DNA from: Platanthera guangdongensis
Lineage: Eukaryota; Streptophyta; Magnoliopsida; Asparagales; Orchidaceae
Assembly: GCA_039583875.1 (NCBI GenBank)
Contig: CM077150.1
Coordinates: forward strand, 188,732,375-188,796,374
Length of the DNA: 64,000 nt
Reading direction: 5' to 3'
Shown: positions 31,978 through 43,681 of the stretch, piece after piece
How the letters are laid out: every line of letters starts with the position of its first letter
Numbering within the stretch: position 1 is the stretch's first letter
The notes under the pieces: model-generated
What the model was told of the DNA's origin: nothing
The model's input: only the letters and a program-made list of their open reading frames with translations
Database searches by the model: none
Position numbers and translations under genes: made by a program

Positions 31978-34450
31978 TGATTTCAAGGATAGCTAAATCA
32001 CATACAGGGAGGGTGAATAGGTTTATTAGTCCTTAGTGACTATCTTTAATTTTTCTTTAGTTGGATGCTTTATTAGTTGATTATATTTTGCTTTCAAGAC
32101 ATGCAACTTGCAATAAAACCAACACAGAAAAGCACACGTAAAATTTATAGTGGTTCCCCTAATAAGGGTACATTCACTTTCCTCCCACCTATCCAACTAT
32201 CTTGTTAGACTAGGTACTTCTCCAAAATTCTGCTCCAAAGAGCATACACCTCAGATACCTCAGGATCTCTCAGTCTCCTCCAAAACTAACAGCTCAGCCA
32301 TCAGGGCCAACAACTCAGTGATCAGCTGATCACCTACCTCAGGCCAAAGGCCCTACACTCTGGCTGGGAGGACAACCCTACCTCAGATCCACTAGGTATC
32401 CTACCTCGGACCCAAAGGTCCTACACTCAGAGAGTATTCCTCTCTTACAACTCAGTGGTCAATTGACCACCTATCTCAGACTTGAACCCAAGTCCTACAG
32501 CTCTGATCTAGTTGGATCCTACAACTCAGAGAGCTTCACTCTCATACAACTCAGGTAATATTGCCCTACCTCAAGCTCAGAGATCCCTACAACTCAGATC
32601 TAGTTGGATCGTACAGAGAGAAATAGATTTTTATCTATCATAGAGAAATTTCTCTATGATAGCACCTTGAGCTGAGTTATCTCAGTCCAAACTTTCTTCA
32701 TAGCTACAAGAATCTTGAGCTGGAAGTAACTAGTAGTAAAAACTGCTCTACTTCCTCTTCCTTCCCAGGACAGAGACAACAACTTAGTTCTTTCTTCTTC
32801 GTAGCTTCAGAACTTAATCTGCTGAATCTTCTTCTTTGTTATGGCTTTTCCCTTAGAAGGAAAACCTTCTTAACTTGCTAGCGCAGGTGGAGATGACACA
32901 AGCTAACTTTCTTTTTCTTCTTCAGAGACCTACTCTGATCTTGTTGTAGTCGATGATGATGACAAACAACTAAATTATTGAGCCTTTAGACTTGCAGTCT
33001 TTTTTCTTTTTGTTATATCCTTCACAGCAATAATGGTGATGAAGAACTATCTCAGCAGCTCTTTTTTCCATAAAAGGCTTCTCCTTTTACTTATTACAAC
33101 CCAACGACTCTTTTAGCCGTGGGTCCCACACATTTAGTGTCGGTTGCATCCTTGCTTTAACGCCTAACTGTCGTACAGTATGCCTGCGACGCCTTTTGTC
33201 ATGTACTGTATCTTTGCAGCTAATAATTTGAATAAGGTTGACTTGTTGACTTGCTGACATCAACACTAGTGGGCTTAGTCAAAAATCAAGCATCAGTAGT
33301 ATAGGTGTTGAGTGAATGAGCTCCACTCAATGCCAAAGTATTTAGAAAGTTCTGCTTATCTATGTGTTGACAACATTGACTGAGCAAGCCTTACTCAGGG
33401 CTTTTTGCCTTAACCAATTCTACAGTCATTTCTACATGTCTGGCATTGAGAGCGTTGAGTGAGCACACCTCACTCAACGCCTTATGCCTTAGCCATGTTT
33501 TTTGTAATTTAGGCGTTGAGAGCGTTGAGTGAGCTTGCCTCACTCAATGCTTTCTTCCTTAACCAATCTTTTTGCTTCTTCATCATCTTAAGCGTTGAGA
33601 GCGTTGAGTAAGCACGCCTCACTCAACACCTTTTGCCTTACCCAAATTTTCTGAGACATGGCGTTGAGAGCGTTGAGTGAGCATGCCTCACTCAACGCTT
33701 TCTGTATTAGCCAGATTTTTCAGCTCATTAGCATTGAGTGAGTAAGCCTCACTAAACGCCAAACTTCTTAACAGATTTTCTTCTGTTATCCTGCATTGAG
33801 TGAATGAGCTACACTCAACGCATTTGGACTTAGCCAAATTTCTGTGTCTAAAAAATAACACAGACTTTGAGAATTACTCAACACATTATCACGTGGCGTT
33901 GAGTGACTTTGCCTCACTCAACGCATATGGACTTAGTAAATATTCACAGTTTTCTTGTGGTGTTGAATGGCTGAGTTATACTCAATGATTATGGAGTTAT
34001 GGTGTTGAGTGAATGATCTTCACTCAACGCATGTGGACTTACCCACTTTTCTGTCCATTTTTCTTTAGACTTTACTGCATAAGCCTTACTCTCAGCCTTT
34101 TGTTGTATGGCGTTGAGTGAGTTGACTTCACTCAACGCCTATGGACTTAGCCACATTCTCAGGTTGCCACTGCTTTGGCTTTGACTGTATAGGCTCCATT
34201 TAGCGCTATAAGTCATCTGGCGTTGGGTAAATGACCTTCACTTAACTCCTGTGGACATAGACATTTTTATATCTATCCACACCATAGGTAAATGTTTACA
34301 TGACCTAATCACTTAGGCCATTTGTCCCATCAATGTTGCTAGGACATCCTGCAATCATTAAACTTAAGCACAAGTTAGATCACCACACATGTATATATTG
34401 TTTATTAGGCCTTCTTCAAATCCAGGATATTGGGATCAATGGACCCAACA
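31978..34450 (-). mobile_element. Element A': complete 3' LTR
   Basis: 2473 bp. On the minus strand it starts TGTTGGGTCC at 34450 and ends CTTGAAATCA at 31978, giving TG...CA ends. The polypurine tract at 34451-34462 marks it as a 3' LTR. On the other side the sequence is AAGACTCTCAACCA, not a primer site. It is homologous to 1350-3469. CTGAGTGTAGG-type repeats are at 32340-32620. No clear TATA box was found. Confidence 0.88.
33305..34240. repeat. Array of imperfect palindromes in element A' LTR
   Basis: Same array as at 2323-3265. The best unit (about 33670-33698) has 12-bp arms GCGTTGAGTGAG and CTCACTCAACGC around CATGC. Several units are better preserved here than in A, consistent with A being older or more decayed. 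Confidence 0.85.
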
Positions 34451-34658
34451 ATCTCCCCATATTTTAAGAAGTCAAAACCTAAGACAATGTATACACTAAC
34501 ATACTTATGTTACATATGCAACAGATATTATCATAGCATAAATCAGAAAAATCATAATAATAACAAATGATATTTCATTTAATATATAAGGAATTATAAT
34601 GTTTGTGCATGAAACAAAATGTCACAGCCCTTAGCCATATAAGCAAAACCTGATTTTT

Positions 34659-35524
34659 TTAAGTTTCAGGTTCCCTTATCACAATTCCACTACCCTTGGA
34701 TTTCTTTGTATGTTTGTCTTCTGGTCCAGATATATTCTTTCCCTTCTTGTCTGTTTTATCAGCTGCATTTGCTTTAGTTACTTTTTCCTTTTCAGCTTTA
34801 GCTTCAACTTTGTCTTTCTGTCTTTGAAAATAGCTGAAGGGCTTGGGAAAGTATTTGGAGGGTTCAACTGCATTAGGAGCTAGAAGGTTGGCATTTATAT
34901 TCCTCCAGTAAATTCTCCTTTCTGTGTCCCTCTTCTCCATCTTATCCCATTCTGTTTTGCTGTACCATTTTCCTCTGTCTGACCTCTTATTCTTGACCTG
35001 ATCCCAAGCAAGCAGAATGATAGATTTGGACTCTAGGCTCCATTGCTTGAAATCAGGCCTTTTCTCCATTTCTTCTTTGTATTTCCTCTTCTTTATTCTA
35101 AATTCTTCTTCAGTTTCAGCAGTTGTAGTCATTTCTTTTGGTTGTAGTGCTAGGTCTACAGTGGGGCTGAATGAAGGAATTTCAGCAGTAGTGGATAACA
35201 CTCCCCACTGATCACCAGCACTGTCACCTTCTTCTATATACTGGAAACTTTGATGATCTTGCTGAACAACCACTTTGTTCAAGACCTCTAACACATAAGC
35301 AGGCATCATTGGGATGTTATCATATTGCACTAGCTTTATTCCCAATGAGCCTCTCACCACATTGGTTGCCCAAACCATGTTTTCAGTATTGGTTCTTATA
35401 GCTTCACTCTCCCCCTTTTTGACTTCTTCAATTATTTGAATGGTCTAGGATGCACTTCCCTTGATTCTTTCTATTTCTATGTAATTCACTCCAGCAGTAA
35501 CATGATTTTTCACTTCCAGCATAT
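34659..35524 (-). pseudogene. Element A' post-pol ORF, C-terminal part
   Basis: On the minus strand this encodes the C-terminal half of the post-pol protein: HMLEVKNHVTAGVNYIE..., an in-frame TAG (35445-35447), then VWATNVVRG..., the conserved block RPDFKQWS ... IILLAW ... KWYSKTEW ... SKYFPKPFSYFQRQK, and a Lys-rich tail ending GIVIREPET at 34659. It shows where the TRIM target site in A was before insertion (near 35262). Upstream of 35524 it is fused to chromovirus integrase of element D, so the N-terminal part is lost. Confidence 0.8.
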
Positions 35525-38500
35525 GCTCCTTGTAAGCTTTGCCAGAAACGAGACATGAACCGAGATCTCTATATGACATGATACTCGTAGGCACACCATG
35601 CAACCTAATGACTTCGTCCTTATAAAGTTCAGATATCTTTTCTAAAGAATAATCAAATTTTAAAGGCACAAAGTGGGCACACTTTGTTAGTCTGTCCACG
35701 ATAACATACACTACATCATGCCCTCGGGGAGATCTCGGCAAACCGGTTATGAAATCCATGGATAAACTCTCCCATTTCCAACTCAGTATATATAAAGGCA
35801 TTAAATTACCACCCGACCTTCTATGATTAGCTTTGACACGCTGGCGGGTATAACATTCAGATACAAATATGGTGATGTTGTTCTTCATGCCTGACCGCCA
35901 AACAATCTGCTTCAAATCTCTGTATATTTTCGTCGAACCAGGATGATAATCAACATTTGAACCATGCACCTCACTGCATATCCTTGCTCGGATGTCCCCA
36001 ACAGCGTGAGTACAATATCTGCCGCTGTACTTTAGGGTACCAACGTCATCAATTGAAAAGTCAGGTAATTCCCCTTTTTAGTCCTACTATGGAGGTGCTG
36101 CAAATCAGGATAGTCTTTCTGATGTAGCCTAGTGAGAGTAATCCACGAAAGCTCTTCCACCTCCAAGCTACTAGGCAAAGCTCTATTCCCTACGGTTATG
36201 TCCATGCGCAAAAACTCCTCTACAAGGGATTGCACCGAGAGGTTAAAGATATGTGCGGGCTTCCGGCTCAACGCATCCGCTACTATATTATCCTTACCGG
36301 GATGATAAAGGATATCCACTTCGTAGTCCACAACATATTCTAGCCATCTATGCTGGCGTAAACTCAACTACTTCTAAGTGAATACATATTTCAAAATTTT
36401 GTGATCCGTGTATATTTTGCATGACACTCTGTATAGAAGATGTCTCCACAACTTCAAGGTATAAATGACTGCTACAAATTCCAGGTCGTGCATAGGATAA
36501 TTCTTTTCATGTACCTTCAGCTGTCTTGATCCATACGCAATCACTTTGTCGTCCTGCATCAGTACGCAACCGAGTCCAACTCGTGAGTTGTCCAAATAAA
36601 CAACATACTCTACTCCTACCATCAGTAATGCCAAAACTAGAGCAGAACATAGTCGTCTCTTGAGCTCTTGAAAAGCTTCCCCACAGACATCACTCCAAAC
36701 AAAAGATGCGCTCTTTTGCATAAGCCTGGTCAACGATGCAGAAAGCACGGAGAATCCTTTCACAAATCTCCTGTAGTAACCTGCCAACCCTAAGAAGCTC
36801 ATTATCTCCTTAGGCGATGTAGGTCTCTTCCAATACAAGACCGCGGCTATCTTCGGGGGATCCACTGAGATACCGTCCTTGCTTATAATGTGTCCAAAGA
36901 ATGACACCTGAGATAACCAGAACTCGCACTTGCTAAGCTTCACATACAACTTGTGCCCCTCAGAGTAATCAAGACCAAACGCAAGTGCAAGGCGTGCTCT
37001 TCTGCATTTCTGGAATATACCAGGACATCGTCAATGAATACAACCACGAACATATCCAGAAAGTCCTTGAACACCCTGTTCATCATGTCCATAAAATTTG
37101 ACGGAGCGTTCGTTAATCCAAACGACATTAACAGAAATTCAAAGTGACCATATTGGGAACGAAAAGCACTTTGCGGAACGTCTGACTCACGGATTCTTAA
37201 CTGATGGTAGCCCAAACGGAGATCAATCTTCGAGAACACGGAACTACCCCGTAGCTGGTCAAACAAGTCATCGATCCTAGGTAACAGATATCTATTTTTA
37301 ATAGTAACCTTGTTTAGTTCTCGATATTCTATGCACAGCCTCATCGTTCCATCCTTTTTCTTCACGAAGAGGACTGGTGCACCCCAAGGGGAAGAACTTG
37401 GTCTACTAAAACCACACTACAATAAATCATCCAGTTGAGTACACAGCTCCTCTAACTTACGCGGCGCCATGCGGTACATTGCTTTTGTAATAGGGTGAGT
37501 GCCTGGCTCGAGATCTATAATGAACACCACCTCTCTCTCAGGAGGAAGTCCAGGAAGACTAACAGGAAAGACATCCAGAAAATCACGCACCACAAAAACA
37601 TCCTAAACCCGAGGCACAACAGGTGCAGCTTCTAGGACAGAAATGGAAACAATGAAAGAATCGCAGCCAGACTCTAGAAATTTACGAGCACGTACTACAG
37701 AAATGATTCGAGATTCCTGATGCGGCAAACCATACACACTCATGGGCTGGCCATTATCGCCTTTGAAATCCAAGCACTTGAGCTTTCAATGAATGACGAC
37801 ATCATAGCTAGACAGCCTGTCCATGCCCAAAATCACGTCAAAGTCTTCCAAGTCTAACACCTTCAGATCCATAAAGGCTAGAAAAGCACCTAGGAAGATA
37901 TAAAATTATTGGATACCCTGACATGACATCACCAACTCTCCTAAAGGGAATTTGACGTTCAGGGAAGTGTCTAACTGGTGGAGAGCCCAGCGATGTCGGT
38001 CTACAAAACTCCTTGCCACAAAGGAGTGAGTAGCACCCGAATCGAACAGAACGCGTGCCAACTTATTCTTCACCTTAAATTCACCTAAATACGCGCGCAC
38101 AACTAAAATGCAGAAACCATAAATCTACCATAAGAGATTACTAGCTGAGTCGAAGACTAACCTGAGATCACTTGAGTCGATGATTGGGCTTCCTCCTTGG
38201 TCAGCACATTCAACTTTCCTTTTATCTTGTCCATGTCAGGCGGCTGCGGCGGTAGAGTCTGCAACAGAACTACATGCAACGCAGGTTGGCTCTGTGCGGA
38301 ATTAGCCCTCATGTGTCCTTTCTGGCCGTAGAGAAAACAAGCTCCAGCCTTCTTACGAAACGGGCCGCATCATACCCACTCTTCTGGCAATAAGTATAGA
38401 CAACACCTCCCTTGGGTGATTCTTGGATCGCGTGTACCTGAGACTGCTTCTGTACATCCAGTCTCTTAAAGAACTTCTCAAAAGGGTGGCCTGGCTTACC

Positions 38501-39370
38501 ACAGAATATGCATGCTTCCCTTCGATCCTTCTTTGCCGCAGGGCCAGATGCCCTAATACTTCCACCATCATCAGATTTTCTCTTGTCCTTCTTTGCATGC
38601 AATCCCCGATTCTTCGCATTATCTATCGCCTCAACCTTCAAGGCGGCTTCTACTACTTCTACAAAGGTCTCAGATTTGTACGTGCTAGCCAACTGTTGGA
38701 TGTCATACCTCAGACCACCAAGGAAGTGTTTTATTTTGCCTTCTTTGGACGCCACCAGATCTGGTGCAAAACGACTGAGCTTGCTAAACTCGATCTCGTA
38801 CTCACTAACATTGAGTTGCCTCTACTTCAGGTGTAAAATATTGTTCATTAGACGGTCTTGCTCGATCGATGTCAAAAACTTCTTCTGTAACATACTCTTG
38901 AACGAATCCTAAGAGCACCCATCAGTAAGATTCTCCCTTTATTTAATCCACCAACTCTTCGCAAGGTTTTTGAGCTTGTACGCCGCAATCATCACCTTCT
39001 GATCGGTGGAAATTCCAGAATAAGAAAATGTTTCTTCAATGGCGACGATCCAGTCATCCAACTCCATGAAGTCCGCCCTACCATCATACGTAGGAGGTCC
39101 TAGTCGATGGAAGTGAGAAATGAAATTCATCTATGGCGGCATTGCAACTGGGGGAACTAGAGCAGCATGAGGAGTAGGAATAGTTTGACCTACAGCAGGG
39201 TCCTGGGCTCTAGTCTGATGCCCGACGACGATAATAAACTATGATTGTATCTGTGATTGCATGTCCACCATCTGCCTTGTCAGGGCCACATTACTTTGAC
39301 GTAGCCCTTCAATCACTGCTTCAATCTAGGCACCAGGAGAATCACCCTCTGACTGGGGAGTCGACCTCAT
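35525..39370 (-). pseudogene. gag-pol: Element D: chromovirus (Tekay/Del-like) gag-pol, truncated
   Basis: Minus strand, in order: gag from about 39370 (RLGPPTYDGRADFMELDDW near 39100; CCHC knuckle CIFCGKPGHPFEKF near 38520); protease (VLFDSGATHSF, 38010-38060); RT ([22 protein letters not shown] box in [14 protein letters not shown], 36990-37365); RNase H (36374-36700; LDNS where DAS is usual); the HPGKDNIVADALSRK stretch (about 36240-36300); integrase zinc region and core (MDFITGLPRSPRGHD). It breaks off after the second catalytic Asp region at 35525, where it joins the post-pol ORF of A'. The integrase end, any chromodomain and the 3' LTR are missing. Stops and frameshifts occur in gag, protease and RNase H. 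Confidence 0.82.
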
Positions 39371-39622
39371 CGCAATGCATTAAGGCGGCATTTCTACAGA
39401 AAAAACGGATATCTAATCAAAACCTTGCCTAAGACATCACAAATTGGGAAGATATTCCCTTAGCAAAACTGTTTCGTGGTCATATTCTACCGATACGAAC
39501 AAATGACTTGTCAAGGACCTAGGTTAAGACACCTAAGCTAGTAAACTTGAATACCCTGACTTAGATTAGATCAGGAACGAACATACTCTGATCTGGTCGG
39601 AAACAAACAGATACTTGCCCTT
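39371..39622 (-). other. Element D leader upstream of gag
   Basis: About 250 bp of non-coding leader. It meets the LTR end (TGTAACACCC on the plus strand) at 39623. No initiator-Met primer site adjoins that LTR end; only a poor match (ACTCTGATCTGGT near 39585) exists. This suggests that the LTR is that of the inserted element F rather than the 5' LTR of D. Confidence 0.5.
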
Positions 39623-40029
39623 GCTGTAACACCCCATATCCGTCGCATAGCATATAACAGTAGGTCCGGCCGGGGCCCGACGCCATATACCACAGATAGA
39701 CCGAAAGGTTACTCAAAGGAAAGCATCCAACTAAGAATCAACATCCTACTCACAGTGCATTCTAACGGAAGCAATTTAAAAGTTGCAATAAATAAAGAAC
39801 CCTGCCAACAACATGGATGTCCACTAAACAAAACCAGAAGGAATGAATGTACAATACACTAGTACACGACCTTATGACCTTACAATAGTTTACTCAAATT
39901 AAAGTGTTTTCCAATCCTCGGCATGCAGGCCGGTCACAGATGAATAATACAAGTAAAAATTCAATAATTAGGCCTTCGGGGGCCGGCTCAGCAACATGGG
40001 CTTTTGCCCGCTATTTACCACTTGGCTCT
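39623..40029 (-). mobile_element. Element F 3' LTR, distal part (split by element E)
   Basis: On the minus strand this is the end of an LTR finishing GGGGTGTTACA. Together with 51537-53216 it makes an LTR of about 2.09 kb with short inverted ends TGTAA...TTACA. The 5 bp GCTCT at 40025-40029 is the target duplicated by E. If F inserted into D, the TSD would be CTTGC (39618-39622), and its partner lies beyond the right edge of the window. Confidence 0.7.
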
Positions 40030-41144
40030 TGATTGTCTCTTAGATATCTACAAGGAGAAAATAACCAAACTAACAATTCATCAAGGCAAGTATACCTATC
40101 GAAATGCAGCTAGGGGACACAAGTGTCGTATTGAAATCCGGGAACAGTTGAGTAAGCTTACTCACACGAAATCTATTATTTTATCGACGGAAAAATTAAG
40201 TTTTTTTTAGAAGAAAGCTAAACGTGCTAAAGGAAGAGAACTACTTGCAATGAAAGAGAGCTACTTGCATGAAAAGTTAAAGAGAGCTAAAAGAGCGATT
40301 AACTTAAGCTTAGTAACGATGAAGGGGAAAATGCACTCGATCAGAAATCACCTCGGCAAGAGTGGTTAGAAAAATACGATAAATAAACCTGAGCTAATTA
40401 GGGTAAAGGTCCTTGACCGTGGAGGTTCCATGAATATTGACACGCTTCTCTCGAAGGCCGTGCCTAACTGAGTTTAGGAAGGTCCGGCCGACTTTCGCCT
40501 AAATCGGAGGCCTAAAACTCGCTTTACGCGGTGAACCCCTCTAATGGATTTTACTCCAATCCGGGAGATTTGAACGTCTGCCTCTCTCGAGGGGTGCGAA
40601 CAACTCCCTTTACTCTTGAGTGCTCATTTCAAACTTTCGTCCTCTCGCCTAGCCCAGAATGAAAGCAAAGGTGGAGAGTATATATCGATGATATACCTCC
40701 AACACGTGATAAATCAAGAGTAATTCAAAGCTAAACCCTAAACAGAAAAGGTAAGATTCAAAGCATCATAACCTAATCACTCAAACCTCGGATCATTAAG
40801 ATCGAGTACATGGAGGATTAGTTAATCATGGTGAGGTGGAAGAGGGGGGATGAGTAGAAGAACATAGTGAAAACAGAGCAGAAACGAAAGAGAAAACAAC
40901 ACTTTTATTAATGGAAACAAAGATCTTACAGCTTGAAAACTAGATATTACAAGTGCATGGAAAGGTAAACTACGCTATCATTAACATTATACTACAGAAC
41001 GAAGCTAGGAACTAATACAGGGAAAGCATAAAGCTAGAGCTACGAACTAAAAATGAAAAGACATGCTTAAAAAGTTCAGAAATATAAAGGACAGAACCTC
41101 CCCTCTCAAAGCAAAAGGTGTCCCTGAACCCTTAGAGTTGGGCT

Positions 41145-41154
41145 CTATTTATAG
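41145..41154 (-). promoter_or_regulatory. TATA box of element E LTR
   Basis: CTATAAATAG on the minus strand, about 15-20 bp downstream of the palindrome array. The copy in the 5' LTR, which would drive the element, is at 50852-50861. Confidence 0.7.
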
Positions 41155-41168
41155 AATTTTTCGGGTCG

Positions 41169-41660
41169 GGTCACGCCCCCCTGTCACGCCCTGGTCGGGC
41201 GTGACCCTGGGGCGTGACACATTCGGCGCGACTTTTTCGGGCAGGAATTGAATTCTGACGAAGTAGTTGAGGTACACGCCCACAAGTCACGCCCTGGTAG
41301 GGCGTGTACCTGGGGCGTGTTCTTTGCGGCGTGACTTTGTTGAGCTGAAATTGAATGCTGGAGGTGACGGGCGGAATTGCTGAAGTACACGCCCATATGT
41401 CACTCCCGGGTCAGGCGTGACCCTGGGGCGTGACACTTTCGGTGCGACGGTGGAGCGGGAAAAACGAGCGCGCTGCGGCGATTCCTCGGAACCTGGGGAC
41501 ACGTCTCTAGTACACGCCCGTGTCGGGTGTGACACGGGCGTGACCGAGGGCGTGTACACTAAGCTTCCACGGAATGCAGTTTCGGACCAATTGCTTCATT
41601 CCTCTGGGTTACACGCCCTAGGTACACGCCCGAGTAGGGCATGACCTTGGGGCGTGTCAC
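41169..41660. repeat. GTCACGCCC/GGGCGTGAC palindrome array, element E 3' LTR
   Basis: Repeated inverted units with arms GTCACGCCC and GGGCGTGAC around a 5-bp centre (clearest 41183-41205) and related GTACACGCCC/GGGCGTGTAC units. The same array lies at 50878-51367 in the 5' LTR. Base composition is far more GC-rich than the rest of the element. Confidence 0.85.
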
Positions 41661-41825
41661 AGCAAAATTCGGTTGAAAGCCGTGAAAACCTGCAAAAAGC
41701 AGAAAAAAATGCATTAGCGACAAAAATATATACAAAGGGGAATCAAAACAAGTACTTTACAAGACATGATTTGCTTTAAAACCCCGAAAATATCCTAATA
41801 AAATTGACTGCAAACCGTATTATCA

Positions 41826-43681
41826 AATTCCCCCAAGCTTAAGTTTTGCTTGTCCCCAAGCAAAGATATAAAGACTAGCTAATCATAAGAGTGACTAATT
41901 CAAAAAGTTTTAATCATAATTACACAAGTACTATGCGAAATTCTAGGTAGGGAGAATGCAAAACGTAAATCTAAAACAATTATTTTGGTATGATTTAACT
42001 TTTATAAACTTTACTTAATAAAAATAAATCATCCAGAATTTTGACGAAATTCTTTAAATAGATTTAAGCAAGACAATGAAAATGAAAAGAACGTATTGAG
42101 TTATTACTAGATCCAAGCAACGCATTATAATTATATCAATTAAATAACAAAAATCTAAGATTAAATCCAAAACTAAAACTGATTTACTTTTCTTCTTCTC
42201 TTAGTTGTTAAATAAAATTAAAAAAAGGCGTGAATCAAAAGGACTTAATAGGACCAAAACGTTTGGTTTAGGAATATGAATAGGAGTGGAATTCAAATAT
42301 AAACACGGAGGCTTAAAAATCACACTAAACCAAAACAACGAGTTTCAAAAAATAAATAAATTTATTTTAAACAAAATATGTATAAATAAATTTATTTATT
42401 TTTTTCTCTTTATGATTATTTATCTCTTTATTATTATTATTATTATTTTCATTCATTTTTTCTCTTCTTTTTTTTTCAATTTATTGCTTTTGAGTACACT
42501 TTTTTCAACAATTTCTCCAAAGATAACACAATATTTTCCTATCAAAAAAATTAGCGTGATTAGATAGGTAGGAATTTGGGCTTTGGTGAAAATGAAATGT
42601 TGTGTGGAGTTATCAAATGAATTTGGAAAAAAGGCTTAAAAGCGGCTAACTAGTGGTAAAAGAGTTTAGGTTGGCAGGAAAGCTCAAACGTAAACAAAAA
42701 TGGCCTAAATCATTTTCACACTTTTTTTTAAATTTATTTAAAACATAGAGTCGATAAATTTCAAAAAGCAAGTTCGAGATAATAAAAGAAGATTGATGAA
42801 ATTATCTTGAAAATAAAAATAATATGTGACTTGGATCGTTCATATCTACTACGTTATTCAAAATTTGTTCTTACAAAAATTATCTAAAGACGAAAAAGAA
42901 AATAGTGGATGATAAATTTTTAGAGAAAGTAAAGAAAATAAAGAACGGAAAACCATAATAGAAATGCACGTTTTAGAGAAATATTTTACCATAACATGCT
43001 ACCGTGAATTAGAAACACAGCATGACCAACATTTTACTTGTGAAATATGATTAAAAAGAATGATTAGAAAAATTATAATTAACTACGTTGTTTATAAAGA
43101 AGTTTGAGAAAAACAAAACATAAACATGGGGTACTTATTGAAATACCAAAATGCAGCTATATAATTTTTTTTTTGAATTTTTTTTTGAATTTTTTTATTT
43201 GATTTATTTGGATATTTACAAAAAAAACAAAAAGAAGGAGGAAGTCTTTCCACAAGCTTAAAGTCTACATTGTCCTCAATGGAGAAGGAGGTTGGAGAAC
43301 GAGAGAAAATTAAAGTACAGAAAGGAAAGACAAAATTGAAAAATAGGTACTTCCCCGGTTTTATTTTGCAGGGCAAGCTGAGTGATGCCGCTCCTCCATG
43401 CCTGTGCTGTGGATCTTCAGGAAACGTCGGCTGGTGGACTTTGTCATGGAAGCAGAACCGTTGGAGCAGGCGATCGCAGAAGGTGCAGCTTGCCGAAGCC
43501 ATTCGGGGCAAAAAGTGTAAAAGAAAGAAAACAGAAAAAGATAACTTGGGTTGCCTCCCAAGATCGCCCTTTGTTTAAAGCGTCGTTTGAGCTCGACGCA
43601 TCAAAATAAGAGTGTCCCAAATATTGTTTAAAAATAAAGTTCGAATAAAGTTCAAAGTTGATGAGAAAAATAAAGTTCAGA
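41826..43681 (-). other. Element E 3' non-coding region
   Basis: AT-rich, about 1.85 kb, with long A/T runs. It starts at a polypurine tract (GCTTGGGGGAATT on the minus strand, next to the LTR). A segment near 42565-42600 (minus strand TTTTCACCAAAGCCC) resembles parts of the 3' regions of elements C and G. No env-like or other ORF of credible length and composition is seen. Confidence 0.6.

Larger units (their letters stand above)
40030..41825 (-). repeat. Element E 3' LTR
   Basis: 1796 bp, near-identical to 49738-51531. TATA box CTATAAATAG on the minus strand at 41145-41154, with the palindrome array directly upstream of it (41169-41660). A short open frame (41063-41251) crosses the LTR but is not supported as a gene. 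Confidence 0.93.

Noticed and set aside
31978..34450. Reading the A' LTR as the 5' LTR of element A interrupted by the C/B composite
   Set aside because: The sequence after its CA end (AAGACTCTCAACCA) is no primer-binding site, and a PPT plus post-pol ORF lie on its other side, so it fits a 3' LTR. A tandem LTR-sharing origin remains possible but unproven.
41826..43681. Possible env-like ORF after pol in element E (and 61408-63316 in G)
   Set aside because: Some Athila elements have one, but here only short, AT-rich, low-complexity frames exist, with no signal peptide or transmembrane helix supported by neighbouring coding signal.
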